Positions 52,341 to 61,321 of a stretch of 64,000 nt of DNA are shown here, piece by piece (positions within the stretch are counted from its first letter, which is position 1; every line of letters starts with the position of its first letter). The stretch spans positions 45,022 through 109,021 of the forward strand of contig CAITIS010000011.1 in the NCBI GenBank assembly GCA_903892515.1, in the 5' to 3' direction. The position numbers and the translations under genes were made by a program. Below the pieces are notes generated by a model. The model was given only the letters and a program-made list of their open reading frames with translations. It had not been told where the DNA came from and searched no databases. The stretch comes from an uncultured Planctomycetota bacterium (GTDB lineage Bacteria > Planctomycetota > Phycisphaerae > SM23-33).

Positions 52341-54982
52341 ACGAAAAACAGAACCCCGGATTTCAAGACGTCAAGAGCCGCAAACGTTGGGCGGGCTTCA
52401 ATGTGGCCCTGTCGGTCGTCGTGGCGGCCGCCCTGCTGGTGGTCGTGAACGTGGCGGCATATTATGCCACCAAAGACAAACCGCTGCGGAAGAACTTTGA
52501 GACGCTTGGCCGGTATCGCTTAAGCGACACCGCCCAGCGAATTCTCGACCAGCTCAAGACGCCCGTGAAGATCACCACGATCTACACCTCCACCGACCCG
52601 GAACGCAAGCCGGAGGAGTATCTGCCGCCGCTGCGAGATCTGCTGGACGAGATGCACCAGCGCAACAACCTCGTGACCGTCGTTGCGGTGGGCAGCGACA
52701 CCGGCAAGGCCGAGATCATCAATCGGCTCCGCGAGCAGCTGGAGAAGGAGACGAAGGAGCACCGCCAGGTCATCGCCGACTTCCTGACGGCTGCCGACAT
52801 CGACCTGCCGCTGCTGGAGCAGTTCGCCCAGACGTGGCGCGAGTATCCCACCGATGGCTGGCTGGCACAGTTCAACGTGCCCAAGAGCCTCGAAACCATC
52901 ACGGCCACCACCATTGAGGATCTGCGGAAACTGACCAATCAGACGCGTTCGGCCATGGGGCAGTCCACCCTGCCGGATTACTCCGAGATGGTCGGCAACA
53001 TCACCGACGCCATCAGCAAGATCAAGACCCAGCGGCTCGCGCCGATCCGCACCGTCTTGCGCGACCTGGCCGCACTGCCGGAGCGGGCCGAGAAACTCCG
53101 GCCCGAGTTGAACAAGAATCTCCAGGCGCTCCAAGGGCAGCTCAACCAGGCCGTTGCCACGTTGAGCCAGGCCACCTCTGCCACCAGTCAACCCGGCGAC
53201 ATCGGCGAGGCCTTGAGCCGCTTCACGGCCATGTGCCGAAAGGTGAGCGTCACCGCCGAGGCCGTGGCCAGGAATCTCGATACGCTGGCCGAGGGCGAAT
53301 ACGTCAAGCTCAAGCCCGGTTGGCGAGTTGAAGGTTTGGGAGAATTGCCCGACCTGTACCGCAATATCGCCCACTCGATGCTGGTGATCGGCGAGCAGGC
53401 CCAAGGGATCAAGCAGCATTACACGCCGGAAAAACAGGCCGAGGCGGTTACCGAACTGCGCAACGAAGTGCCCAAGCTCGTGAACTTGCTCAAGACGGAA
53501 CAGGCGAGCGTTGACAAACTGCTGGCCGATCTGACCAAGCGCGACGAGGCCACCACGGCCATCTTTGAGAGAGTCAAGCAGGAGAACTTCTTTGAAGATA
53601 TCATCGGCCCGCTGGGCAGCCTGCTGGATCGGGCGGGCAAGTTGCCGGCCATCGCCACCCAGACGGACCTGATCGACCGCCTCAAGCAGGACAACATCGT
53701 GCTGGTGGAGGCGCCCGACAATAAGCTGGGCGTGGTGACGTTCGACGAGGCTTGGCCCGTCGCGGACAAGACGCCCGGCGAGAGCAACCCGCGCGACGCC
53801 GTCAAGAGGGTCTTCTACGGCGACATGGCCGTCAGTTCAAAGCTCCTGAACCTGACGCGCCCGCCGCTGGCGGAGGTGGTTTTCGCGTTCTTTGAAGATG
53901 TCCCGCCCCAGCAAATGTGGCAGCAGCAGCACCCGCTATTTGGCGCCATTCCCATGATGGCGCTTTCGACGCTGCGGGAACGGCTTGTGCGGGCCAACCT
54001 CGAAGTGACGGAATGGAATATCAACAAGCAGAAGACGCCGCCCGCGCCCAAGGACGGCCGCAGGCAGGTGCTCATCGTCCTGCCCTTCCCCTGGCAGCAG
54101 GACCCCTCTGCCGCTCCCGACCCCAAGCGGCCACAGGTCACACCCGCGGACATGGAGCAGGTAACCAAGCTGATCGAGAGCGGAACGCCCGCCATCTTCC
54201 TGGCCGGCTACTCCCAGCCACAGTATCCCGGCGGCCCCCCGCCAATGTATGAATGGAACGAATACCTCAGCCAGAATTGGAGCATCGGCGTGCGCGGCGA
54301 CCAGCGCGTGCTGCGGGCCGAACGCGACCCGGACAACCCCGGCAAGTTCACGCTGCCGCTAGCGCAGTGGAGCTGGATGCCCGTGTCCACCTTCACGCAC
54401 AACCCGATAGGCAATCCGCTGCGGGCGCGACGGTTTTACTGGATGTCGGCCTCCCCGATCATGCCCGTTCGACACGGCAACCCAGCCATCGTCGAGGACA
54501 TCCTGTACGTGCCCGCCGGCATGGAGGGCGTGTACGCCGTGTGGGCCACCCCGCGGCCAGACCGCATACTGGCCAAGCTTCAGGGCGGCCAGGGCGACAT
54601 TGCCCCGGAATCTGAGGACATCCGCCCTCCGTTCGGGCTGATCACCGAATCGCGCCGGCAGATCAACGGCAAGGACAACAGCATCATCCTCATGGGCATC
54701 GGCATGTCCTTCTTCGATGACTACCTCACGCAGCGGATCCCCGAAATCAAGGGCCAGAGCGTGACCACCGAGCCGCCGCCGACGGGCGACGTGGACGTCG
54801 TCATCAACAGCGCGTACTACCTCTCGGGCAACCAGCAGTACATCGGCGCCGGGCCGGTGCTGGTCCAGCCCATCGACTGCCCCCGGGCGGACATGCTGTG
54901 GATTCAAATCCTGTTTGCCGGCGTCTGGCCGGCGGTGATGCTGCTGGCCGGCGGGCTGGTCATGCTGTGGCGGATACGGTAG
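52331..54982 (+). CDS. GldG-like ABC-system protein with large periplasmic region
   Basis: The 883-residue protein is anchored by a helix at each end (about 22-45 and 860-880). After the first helix comes the GldG/Gldg_ABC start (NFETLGRYRLSDTAQRILDQLKTPVKITTIY). Unusually long helical stretches follow at about 100-430, inserted before the conserved part (VVFAFFEDVPP, RRQVLIVLPFPWQ, DMEQVTKLIESGTPAIFLAGY). The last block holds YYLSGNQQYIGAG. It is probably a substrate-binding or regulatory partner of the permease. Confidence 0.87.
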   Translation: MAINEKQNPGFQDVKSRKRWAGFNVALSVVVAAALLVVVNVAAYYATKDKPLRKNFETLGRYRLSDTAQRILDQLKTPVKITTIYTSTDPERKPEEYLPPLRDLLDEMHQRNNLVTVVAVGSDTGKAEIINRLREQLEKETKEHRQVIADFLTAADIDLPLLEQFAQTWREYPTDGWLAQFNVPKSLETITATTIEDLRKLTNQTRSAMGQSTLPDYSEMVGNITDAISKIKTQRLAPIRTVLRDLAALPERAEKLRPELNKNLQALQGQLNQAVATLSQATSATSQPGDIGEALSRFTAMCRKVSVTAEAVARNLDTLAEGEYVKLKPGWRVEGLGELPDLYRNIAHSMLVIGEQAQGIKQHYTPEKQAEAVTELRNEVPKLVNLLKTEQASVDKLLADLTKRDEATTAIFERVKQENFFEDIIGPLGSLLDRAGKLPAIATQTDLIDRLKQDNIVLVEAPDNKLGVVTFDEAWPVADKTPGESNPRDAVKRVFYGDMAVSSKLLNLTRPPLAEVVFAFFEDVPPQQMWQQQHPLFGAIPMMALSTLRERLVRANLEVTEWNINKQKTPPAPKDGRRQVLIVLPFPWQQDPSAAPDPKRPQVTPADMEQVTKLIESGTPAIFLAGYSQPQYPGGPPPMYEWNEYLSQNWSIGVRGDQRVLRAERDPDNPGKFTLPLAQWSWMPVSTFTHNPIGNPLRARRFYWMSASPIMPVRHGNPAIVEDILYVPAGMEGVYAVWATPRPDRILAKLQGGQGDIAPESEDIRPPFGLITESRRQINGKDNSIILMGIGMSFFDDYLTQRIPEIKGQSVTTEPPPTGDVDVVINSAYYLSGNQQYIGAGPVLVQPIDCPRADMLWIQILFAGVWPAVMLLAGGLVMLWRIR

Positions 54983-54991
54983 GTCACGTGC

Positions 54992-55097
54992 CATGGGCGT
55001 CTCGCCCATGATGGAATGATGTGCAGCACCGAATGCAACCGGACGCTAGCCAAACACGGCCGAGACGGCCGTGACACGCACGGGCGAGACGCCCGTG
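54992..55097. repeat. three-hairpin REP group
   Basis: CATGGGCG-TCT-CGCCCATG (54992-55010), CACGGCCG-AGA-CGGCCGTG (55055-55073) and CACGGGCG-AGA-CGCCCGTG (55079-55097) are perfect 8-bp stems with 3-nt loops in the gap between the GldG-like and DUF4340 genes. Confidence 0.88.
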
Positions 55098-55154
55098 TCA
55101 CAATACAGATCGCGATAAGATCACGGTGAAGATGTTGAACGGAGCCATCTGACG

Positions 55155-57659
55155 ATGAATCTCAAGACGACGATCGTTTTGTTCGTGCTGTTGGTGGCCG
55201 GCCTGGGCGTGCTCGCCTATTACCACTGGTCCGGGCACACCGAGCCCAGCGAGGGCGCCGGCCAGAATTACGTCATCAAGGGCTTAGGCGAGATTCAGAA
55301 GCTTCAGTTGGAAGGCAGGGGCACGCCTGCGATCGTGCTGGAGCGGAAAGACGACAAGAAGTGGTATCTGACATCGCCGGTTTCCGCCCCAGCCGCTGAA
55401 AACCAGGCCGCCCGGACGGTGGCGAACGTCACCGTGATGGTCTACGACCATAAGTTCGGCCCAAAGGACGCCGACCGCCCCGGCGACGATCTGACAGGAC
55501 TGTCTTCGCCTGAGCGAGTCGTCACGGTCACAGACGAGCGGGGCAAGAGCGCAACCGTGCGCGTCGGCAAGAACCGGCCGTTGTCCACGCAAAGCTATGT
55601 GCAAGTCGTCGGCGATCCGAACATCTACATGACCGCCCTGAACCTGACCGAACTGCTCGCCAAGACGCCCGATGACTTCCGCGACCCGGCCATTTTCGAC
55701 TTCGAGCCCGCTAGCGTGGACCGCGTCGAGGCCCGCGGCGCGACCAACTTCGTGCTCCAGCGTGCCGCCCAGCGATGGCTGCTGGAATCGCCCATCCAGG
55801 GCCGGGCCAACCAGGAAAAGGCCCGCGACTTCGTGCAGTCGCTGGCGGCCCTGCGGGCTGAACGCTTTGTGAACGACGCCCCGTCGCCGGCTGACCTGAA
55901 AGGCTATGGCCTGGACAATCCGCGGCTGATGCTGACGGTCGAGATTGTCGAACCGCGGGCCCGGCCGACGAGCCGAACCGCCGTGCAGGCGACATCGACT
56001 GCGAGCACAGCGCCCTCAACGCAGCCGGCATCGGCCCCCGCTTCGGCGCCGGCGTCCAAACCCGCTGGAAAGTCTATGACGATTGTCTTTGGCGCGGCCT
56101 CGGGCGGCAGGACCTTCGCCAAGCTGGCCGATCAGCCGTGGGTGTTCCAAGTGGGCCTGTCGAAACTGGACGACTTGCAACCCAAGGCCGACGCGCTGCG
56201 CGACCGCCACGTGCTGGACCTGGCCAACAAGATGCCGATGGAGGCCGAGATCGTCCTGGCCCACGGGCAGAGCGTGAAGCTCGAACGCGGCGAGGCCGGC
56301 CAGTGGCAGATGGTCGAGCCCTTTGCCGGCCCGGCGGAACAGACGGCCGTGATGAAACTCTTCAGCACGCTGTTCGAGCTGCAGGCCAGCGAGTTCGTCG
56401 AGCCCACGACGTTCGCTCCTCTGGGGCTCGACCCGCCCAACGGCAAGATTGTGCTCCAGTTCAAAGACGGTGAGCCGCCAGCGGTGCTGCTGCTTGGCGG
56501 CACCACGGGCGAGAGCGGCCAGGCCGGCTTCGTGCGCGAGGAAGGCAGCCCCTCCGTGGCCGTGGTGGTCTCCAACGACTTCGCCACGCTCAACCGCCCT
56601 GCCCCGGCGTATTGGCCGCTGCGGCTGTTCGAGGTTTCCCCCCTGGCCGACTTCGCGTGGATTCGCATCGAAAAGCCCGACGCCCCGGCCGTGGAGATAC
56701 AGCGGTTCGCCCGCGACGACTTCCGCATGGTCGAACCGTTGTCCGGGCCGGCCGATGTGGAAAGTCTGCGTGCCCTGCTGGAGTCGCTGCGGGAGTTCAA
56801 GTCCAGCAAGATCATCTCCCTGGACAACGCCCTGCCCGAGCGTTTTGCCAAGCTCAAGCCCATCCGCGTGACGACTGCAACCATGTTGGTCTCGCCGCCG
56901 TCGGCCACGCAGCCAGCGACCGCGCCGGCCAGCACCCCGGCCACAACGTCCGCACCGTCGGGCGAGCCGACCAGCATGGCCGCCAGCGCCCCGGCCATTC
57001 AGCCGACGACCGCCAGTGCTCCCGCCACCGCGCCCGCCCAGATGCCCCAGCCGGCAATCCTGATCGTCAAGGACGGCAACACGGCGTATGCGTGGATCGA
57101 GGGCCGAAAGCCCGTAGCCGTGGGCGAAATCAGCCCGCAGATGTACGACCACTTCGACGCCGAATTCCGCAGCCGGATGGTATTCCCCATCGACCCGAGC
57201 AAGGCCATTTCTCTGAAGGTTTCGCTGGAGAAGAACTCGATGGAGTTCGTCCGCAGCGGCGACACGTGGCGGTACAGCGACGACCCGTTCCTGAAGGTCG
57301 AGCAGGAACGCATCAAGAGCTACCTCTTCGATTTGGCCCGGCTCAAGGCCAAGCGATACGTGGATTACGCCAAGCCGACAGATTTGCAACGATTCGGCCT
57401 GGACAGCCCCACCATGACCGTAGAGGTCAAGTACGACACCGGCGAGCCGATGAAACTGAGCTTCTCGCGCACCGGCCCGGTCGGCGTCGACGGCCTGTAC
57501 GGCCTGAGCAGCATGGTCGATGGCGTGTTCGTGCTAGCGCCCGACTCGCCGCGAAAGATGCAGGATTCGTTGCAGAGTCTCAAAACGCCCGCGGCCACTC
57601 CCACGCCCGCGCCGCGAGAGCCCGCGGCGGAATCGCCAACTATGGAGTCGCCGGAGTAA
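55155..57659 (+). CDS. DUF4340-domain membrane-anchored protein
   Basis: The 834-residue protein has one N-terminal helix (4-22) followed by repeated DUF4340-type units. Each has the pattern of a strand pair then a helix ending in 'GLDxP': SPADLKGYGLDNPRLMLTVE, FVEPTTFAPLGLDPPNGKIVL, KPTDLQRFGLDSPTMTVEV. Ala/Pro/Thr linkers lie at about 275-300 and 575-640. Family members sit next to GldAFG-like ABC genes in many planctomycetes, so it probably works with that exporter in the periplasm. Reaction unknown. Confidence 0.87.
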   Translation: MNLKTTIVLFVLLVAGLGVLAYYHWSGHTEPSEGAGQNYVIKGLGEIQKLQLEGRGTPAIVLERKDDKKWYLTSPVSAPAAENQAARTVANVTVMVYDHKFGPKDADRPGDDLTGLSSPERVVTVTDERGKSATVRVGKNRPLSTQSYVQVVGDPNIYMTALNLTELLAKTPDDFRDPAIFDFEPASVDRVEARGATNFVLQRAAQRWLLESPIQGRANQEKARDFVQSLAALRAERFVNDAPSPADLKGYGLDNPRLMLTVEIVEPRARPTSRTAVQATSTASTAPSTQPASAPASAPASKPAGKSMTIVFGAASGGRTFAKLADQPWVFQVGLSKLDDLQPKADALRDRHVLDLANKMPMEAEIVLAHGQSVKLERGEAGQWQMVEPFAGPAEQTAVMKLFSTLFELQASEFVEPTTFAPLGLDPPNGKIVLQFKDGEPPAVLLLGGTTGESGQAGFVREEGSPSVAVVVSNDFATLNRPAPAYWPLRLFEVSPLADFAWIRIEKPDAPAVEIQRFARDDFRMVEPLSGPADVESLRALLESLREFKSSKIISLDNALPERFAKLKPIRVTTATMLVSPPSATQPATAPASTPATTSAPSGEPTSMAASAPAIQPTTASAPATAPAQMPQPAILIVKDGNTAYAWIEGRKPVAVGEISPQMYDHFDAEFRSRMVFPIDPSKAISLKVSLEKNSMEFVRSGDTWRYSDDPFLKVEQERIKSYLFDLARLKAKRYVDYAKPTDLQRFGLDSPTMTVEVKYDTGEPMKLSFSRTGPVGVDGLYGLSSMVDGVFVLAPDSPRKMQDSLQSLKTPAATPTPAPREPAAESPTMESPE

Positions 57660-57703
57660 CCTTCGCCTTTTGCGCGACGCCTTTGCGCGGTATCGTCTAG
57701 ACA

Positions 57704-59380
57704 ATGATGCCGCCAGCAAGAACCAACTTGATCGTGCCGCTGACGCACAGCGACGCCCCCGCCATGCGAGCGGCGATGGCCCAGGCCGCCGCGGCCGGTG
57801 CCGACATGGTCGAGTGCCGGCTGGACTTCCTCACTGGCTGCGACAGTGCCTCGCTGCGCGAGCTGCTGCGTGGTCGGCCGCTGCCAGTCATCATCACCTG
57901 CCGGCCCAAGCGACAAGGCGGCCTGTATGCAGGCGACGAGTCGCGACGCCTGGCCCTGCTGCAAGAAGCTCTTGACCTCGGGGCAGAGTATGTGGATGTC
58001 GAGTGCGACGTGCCGCCCGACCGCCGGCCGCACGTGAGTTTTGGTGCCACGGCTGCGGAGTCGGCAGCCGTGTCGGCCAACACACCTGCAAACGCCGCAG
58101 GTGTGGCACCCGCGCCGCTCGCGGCAAAGCCCGCGGCGCCGCACGTGCCACAGCCACCCTCGGCTGGGGAATCGAGCCGAATCATCCTGAGCTATCACGA
58201 CTTTTCCGCCAAGCCGGCCAATCTGTCGGGCATCCTGGCTGACCTGGCCGCTCAGCGTCCCGCCGTGTGCAAAATTGCCTTTGCCGCCCAGGGGCCCCAA
58301 GATGCCATCGACGCCTTGGCCGCCCTGCGCGAGTGCCCGTTGCCGGTGATCGTGCTGGCCATGGGCGAAGCCGGTTTGGCCAGTCGCGTGCTCGCCAAGA
58401 AGTTCAACGCCTTCGGCACCTTCGCTGCCTTGGCGGCAGGCAGCGAGTCCGCCCCGGGCCAGCCGACGATCCAGGAGCTGAAGCAACTGTACCGCTGGGA
58501 CAGCATCAGTCCCGCGACGGCTGTGTACGGCGTGGTGGGCTGCCCGATTGCCCACTCGATGAGTCCGGCCATTCATAACGCCGCCTTCGCCGGCAATGCT
58601 CTGGACGCCGTGTACCTGCCGCTGCGCGTCGAGCCGGGCGAGGATGATTTCCGCGCGTTCATGGATGCGTGCCGTCAGGCTTCGTGGCTGCACGTGGACG
58701 GGCTGAGCGTGACGATCCCGCACAAGGAACACGCGCTGCGGTACGTGGGCTCAGCGAATGTGGACGAGCTCTCGCGGCAAATCGGCGCGATCAACACCAT
58801 TACCCTTGGCCGTGACGGCAGCCTGCGCGGCACGAACACCGACTACGCCGGTGCGCTCGACGCGTTGACAGCCGCGATGGGCATCGCCCGCGAAGGTCTG
58901 CACAGCCGGCGGGCTGGCGTGATCGGGGCCGGGGGCGTTTCGCGCGCCATCGTCGCCGGCTTGCGACACTACGGCGCCGACGTCGTCATCTACAACCGGA
59001 CTGTCGAGCGTGCCCATGCCCTGGCCGAAGAATTCGCCTGCCGCTGGGCAGCGTTGGACGCACTGGGCGAGCCGCTGGACATCCTCATCAACTGCACCTC
59101 CGTCGGCATGCACCCCCAGGTCGATTCGATGCCGTTGCCCGAGGAATCGCTTGTCCGCCTGGCCAAGGCCACACCCGACCTGGTCGTCTTCGACACCGTG
59201 TACAACCCCGTGCAGACACGCCTGCTCGCGCGGGCTGATGAACTCTCCTGCCGCTGCGCCTCGGGCGTGGAAATGTTCGTCAACCAGGCCATGCAGCAGT
59301 TCGCGTTCTGGACCGGGCAGGTTGCCCATCGTGAAACGTTGCGTCAGATCGTGCTGCGAAGGCTTTACGCCGCCCGGTAA
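57704..59380 (+). CDS. aroDE: bifunctional 3-dehydroquinate dehydratase / shikimate dehydrogenase
   Basis: Residues 1-250 are type I dehydroquinase: MVECRLDFL, ILSYHDFS with His165 and the Schiff-base Lys190 in VCKIAFA. Residues 268-558 are shikimate dehydrogenase: VYGVVGCPIAHSMSPAIHNAAF, LSVTIPHKEHAL, GTNTDYAGAL, VIGAGGVSRAIVAGLRHYGADVVIYNRT and INCTSVGMHP. The fusion does steps 3 and 4 of the shikimate pathway, an arrangement otherwise known from plants, chlamydiae and planctomycetes. Residues about 112-158 are an Ala/Pro-rich insert made of translated repeat hairpins. argG follows by 37 nt. Confidence 0.94.
   Translation: MMPPARTNLIVPLTHSDAPAMRAAMAQAAAAGADMVECRLDFLTGCDSASLRELLRGRPLPVIITCRPKRQGGLYAGDESRRLALLQEALDLGAEYVDVECDVPPDRRPHVSFGATAAESAAVSANTPANAAGVAPAPLAAKPAAPHVPQPPSAGESSRIILSYHDFSAKPANLSGILADLAAQRPAVCKIAFAAQGPQDAIDALAALRECPLPVIVLAMGEAGLASRVLAKKFNAFGTFAALAAGSESAPGQPTIQELKQLYRWDSISPATAVYGVVGCPIAHSMSPAIHNAAFAGNALDAVYLPLRVEPGEDDFRAFMDACRQASWLHVDGLSVTIPHKEHALRYVGSANVDELSRQIGAINTITLGRDGSLRGTNTDYAGALDALTAAMGIAREGLHSRRAGVIGAGGVSRAIVAGLRHYGADVVIYNRTVERAHALAEEFACRWAALDALGEPLDILINCTSVGMHPQVDSMPLPEESLVRLAKATPDLVVFDTVYNPVQTRLLARADELSCRCASGVEMFVNQAMQQFAFWTGQVAHRETLRQIVLRRLYAAR
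58048..58170. repeat. REP hairpins inserted in the aroD part
   Basis: CACGGCTGC/GCAGCCGTG (58048-58072), CACACCTGC/GCAGGTGTG (58081-58105), GCCGC-TC-GCGGC (58114-58125, the RAYT-type stem) and a decayed CACAGCC...GGCTG (58150-58165) lie in a row in the coding frame. Confidence 0.85.
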
Positions 59381-59417
59381 CGTGCATATACTCACTGGCT
59401 TCTTTCAGGAGCTTCCC

Positions 59418-60623
59418 ATGGAAAAGCAGGTTAAGAAGATCGTATTGGCGTATTCCGGCGGGCTGGACACGTCCGTCATTCTGCCGTGGCTGCATGAACG
59501 CTACCCCGGCTGCGAAGTCATCGCCTACGCCGGCGACGTCGGCCAGGGCAAAGGCGAACTTGACGGCATCGAGAAGAAGGCCTTGGCCAGCGGCGCCAGC
59601 AAGTGCATCGTGGGCGATCTCCGCAAGGAGTTTGCCGAGCAGTATTGCTTCCCGATGCTCAAGGCCGGGGCATTATATGAAGACCGGTACATGCTCGGCA
59701 CATCCATCGCCCGGCCACTGATCGCCAAGGGCCAGGTCGAGTGCGCCCACAAGGAAAAGGCCGACGCCGTCGCCCACGGATCAACCGGCAAGGGCAACGA
59801 CCAGGTCCGCTTCGAGCTGACGTACATGGCCTTGGCGCCGGAGCTGACGATCATCGCGCCGTGGAAGGACACGAAGTTCCAATTGACCAGCCGAGAGGCG
59901 GCGATTGACTACGCCAAGCTGCACAATATCCCGATCGCCCAGAGCAAGAAGAAGATCTACTCGCGCGACCGCAACCTCTGGCACATCAGCCACGAAGGCG
60001 CGGACCTGGAAGATCCCAACAACGAACCGCAGGACAACCTGTGGGTGATGTCGGTGCCGGTGAGCAAGGCTCCGGCCAAGCCCAGCTACGTCACCATCGA
60101 CTTCAAGGCCGGCGTGCCACTGGCGTTGGACGGCGTGCGGCTGGCTGGGCACGAACTGATCGCCCGGCTCAACGAAATCGGCGGCAAGCACGGCGTGGGC
60201 CAGGTCGACCTGGTCGAGAACCGGCTGGTGGGCATCAAGAGCCGCGGCGCGTACGAGACGCCCGGCGGCACGATCCTGTTTGAAGCCCACCGGGCCATCG
60301 AGAGCATCACGCTGGACCGCGAGACCTACCACTACAAGCAGCAGGTGGCACTGAAGTACGCCGAGATGGTCTACAACGGCCAGTGGTTCTGCCCGCTGCG
60401 CGAGGCCCTGGACGCGTTCGTGGATCGCACGCAGGCCGGCGTGACCGGGGCGGTGCGGATCAAGTGCTTCAAGGGCCGGGCGACGGCTGCGGGCGTGACC
60501 AGTCCCAAGAGCCTGTACTCGGGCAAGCTGGCCAGCTTCACCATGGGCAGCGAATACACGCCCACCGACGCCATCGGCTTCATCAAGCTCTTCGGCCTGC
60601 AAATGCGGGGCCGGGGAAAGTAG
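59418..60623 (+). CDS. argG: argininosuccinate synthase
   Basis: ArgG joins citrulline and aspartate with ATP. The 401-residue length is standard. Blocks: VLAYSGGLDTSVILPWL (PP-loop), EVIAYAGDVGQG, GTSIARPLIAKGQVE, VAHGSTGKGNDQVRFELTY, IYSRDRNLWHISHEGADLEDP and RGAYETPGGTIL. AGGAG lies 7 nt before ATG 59418; the upstream frame is out-of-frame aroDE. A terminator follows at 60683. Confidence 0.97.
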   Translation: MEKQVKKIVLAYSGGLDTSVILPWLHERYPGCEVIAYAGDVGQGKGELDGIEKKALASGASKCIVGDLRKEFAEQYCFPMLKAGALYEDRYMLGTSIARPLIAKGQVECAHKEKADAVAHGSTGKGNDQVRFELTYMALAPELTIIAPWKDTKFQLTSREAAIDYAKLHNIPIAQSKKKIYSRDRNLWHISHEGADLEDPNNEPQDNLWVMSVPVSKAPAKPSYVTIDFKAGVPLALDGVRLAGHELIARLNEIGGKHGVGQVDLVENRLVGIKSRGAYETPGGTILFEAHRAIESITLDRETYHYKQQVALKYAEMVYNGQWFCPLREALDAFVDRTQAGVTGAVRIKCFKGRATAAGVTSPKSLYSGKLASFTMGSEYTPTDAIGFIKLFGLQMRGRGK

Positions 60624-60640
60624 CAGCAAGAATTACTGGG

Positions 60641-60667
60641 CCACAGAGGCACAGAGGCCGCAGAGAG
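60641..60667 (+). repeat. CACAGAG-type degenerate tandem repeat
   Basis: ACTGGGCCACAGAGGCACAG and following units after the argG stop match the arrangement at 7537-7562, including the ACTGGG lead. Confidence 0.7.
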
Positions 60668-60682
60668 AAGACTTTCAAAGAC

Positions 60683-60717
60683 AAAGGCACAGCTACCTTC
60701 GCGGCGGCTGTGCCTTT
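60683..60717 (+). terminator. rho-independent terminator of argG
   Basis: AAAGGCACAGC (60683-60693) pairs with GCTGTGCCTTT (60707-60717), followed by TT. The stem is 11 bp and ends in five T, on the plus strand 60 nt after the argG stop. Confidence 0.8.
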
Positions 60718-60791
60718 TTGTCTATCTCGTGAAACCTCGACGTTTCCGCCTTGTCCTTTGTGTGGCCGGCGTCACATGTCCTGCCAAAAGA

Positions 60792-60817
60792 AAGGCCCGC
60801 CGATCAGGGCGGGCCTT
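60792..60817 (-). terminator. rho-independent terminator of rpiB
   Basis: On the minus strand AAGGCCCGCC (60808-60817) pairs with GGCGGGCCTT (60792-60801) and is followed by TCTTTT. It lies 25 nt after the rpiB stop. Confidence 0.75.
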
Positions 60818-60841
60818 GTCATTCTCTCTATCGCTGGGTCT

Positions 60842-61321
60842 CTACTGCGTGCAGTCCGACTCGAACTGGCCCGGATCCTGGCCGCGTTCGATCAGGCCCA
60901 GTTTCAGCACGCGCCGGGCGTGCCGGCCGCCATTTTCGAAATCCGTCGCCAGCCAGCTTTCCACGATCCTCCGCATGACTTCCTCGCCCAGCACGTCGGC
61001 GGCCAGGCAAAGCACGTTGGCGTCGTTGTGCCGGCGCGAAATCTGGGCCGTCAGCTCGTCGTGGCAAATGGCCGCTCGCACGCCGGCCACTTTGTTGGCG
61101 ACGATGCTCATGCCGATGCCCGTGCCGCAGACTAGAATCCCACGATCGACCTTGCCTTCGGAAACCGCCTTGGCGGCCAGGTAGCCGACATCGGTGTAGT
61201 CGCAACTCCGCGAGGAGTTGGTCCCCATGTCGACGATCACGTGACCACGCTCATTGAGCATGGCCGAGATCTTCTCTTTAATGGTCCGCCCGCGATGATC
61301 GGCGGCAAGGGCAATCTTCAT
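60842..61321 (-). CDS. rpiB: ribose 5-phosphate isomerase B
   Basis: RpiB interconverts ribose and ribulose 5-phosphates. The 159-residue protein has ALAADHRG, the catalytic Cys in GILVCGTGIGMSIVANKVAGVRAA, the His/Arg pairs near HDELTAQISRRHNDANVLCLAA and a C-terminal RRIVESWLATDFENGGRHARRV. ATG 61321 overlaps the stop of the upstream fusion gene by 4 nt (ATGA), so the two are coupled. Confidence 0.95.
   Translation of the reverse strand: MKIALAADHRGRTIKEKISAMLNERGHVIVDMGTNSSRSCDYTDVGYLAAKAVSEGKVDRGILVCGTGIGMSIVANKVAGVRAAICHDELTAQISRRHNDANVLCLAADVLGEEVMRRIVESWLATDFENGGRHARRVLKLGLIERGQDPGQFESDCTQ

Noticed and set aside
56016..57389. A minus-strand open frame of 457 codons
   Set aside because: Antisense to the DUF4340 gene; composition typical of a GC-rich shadow frame.
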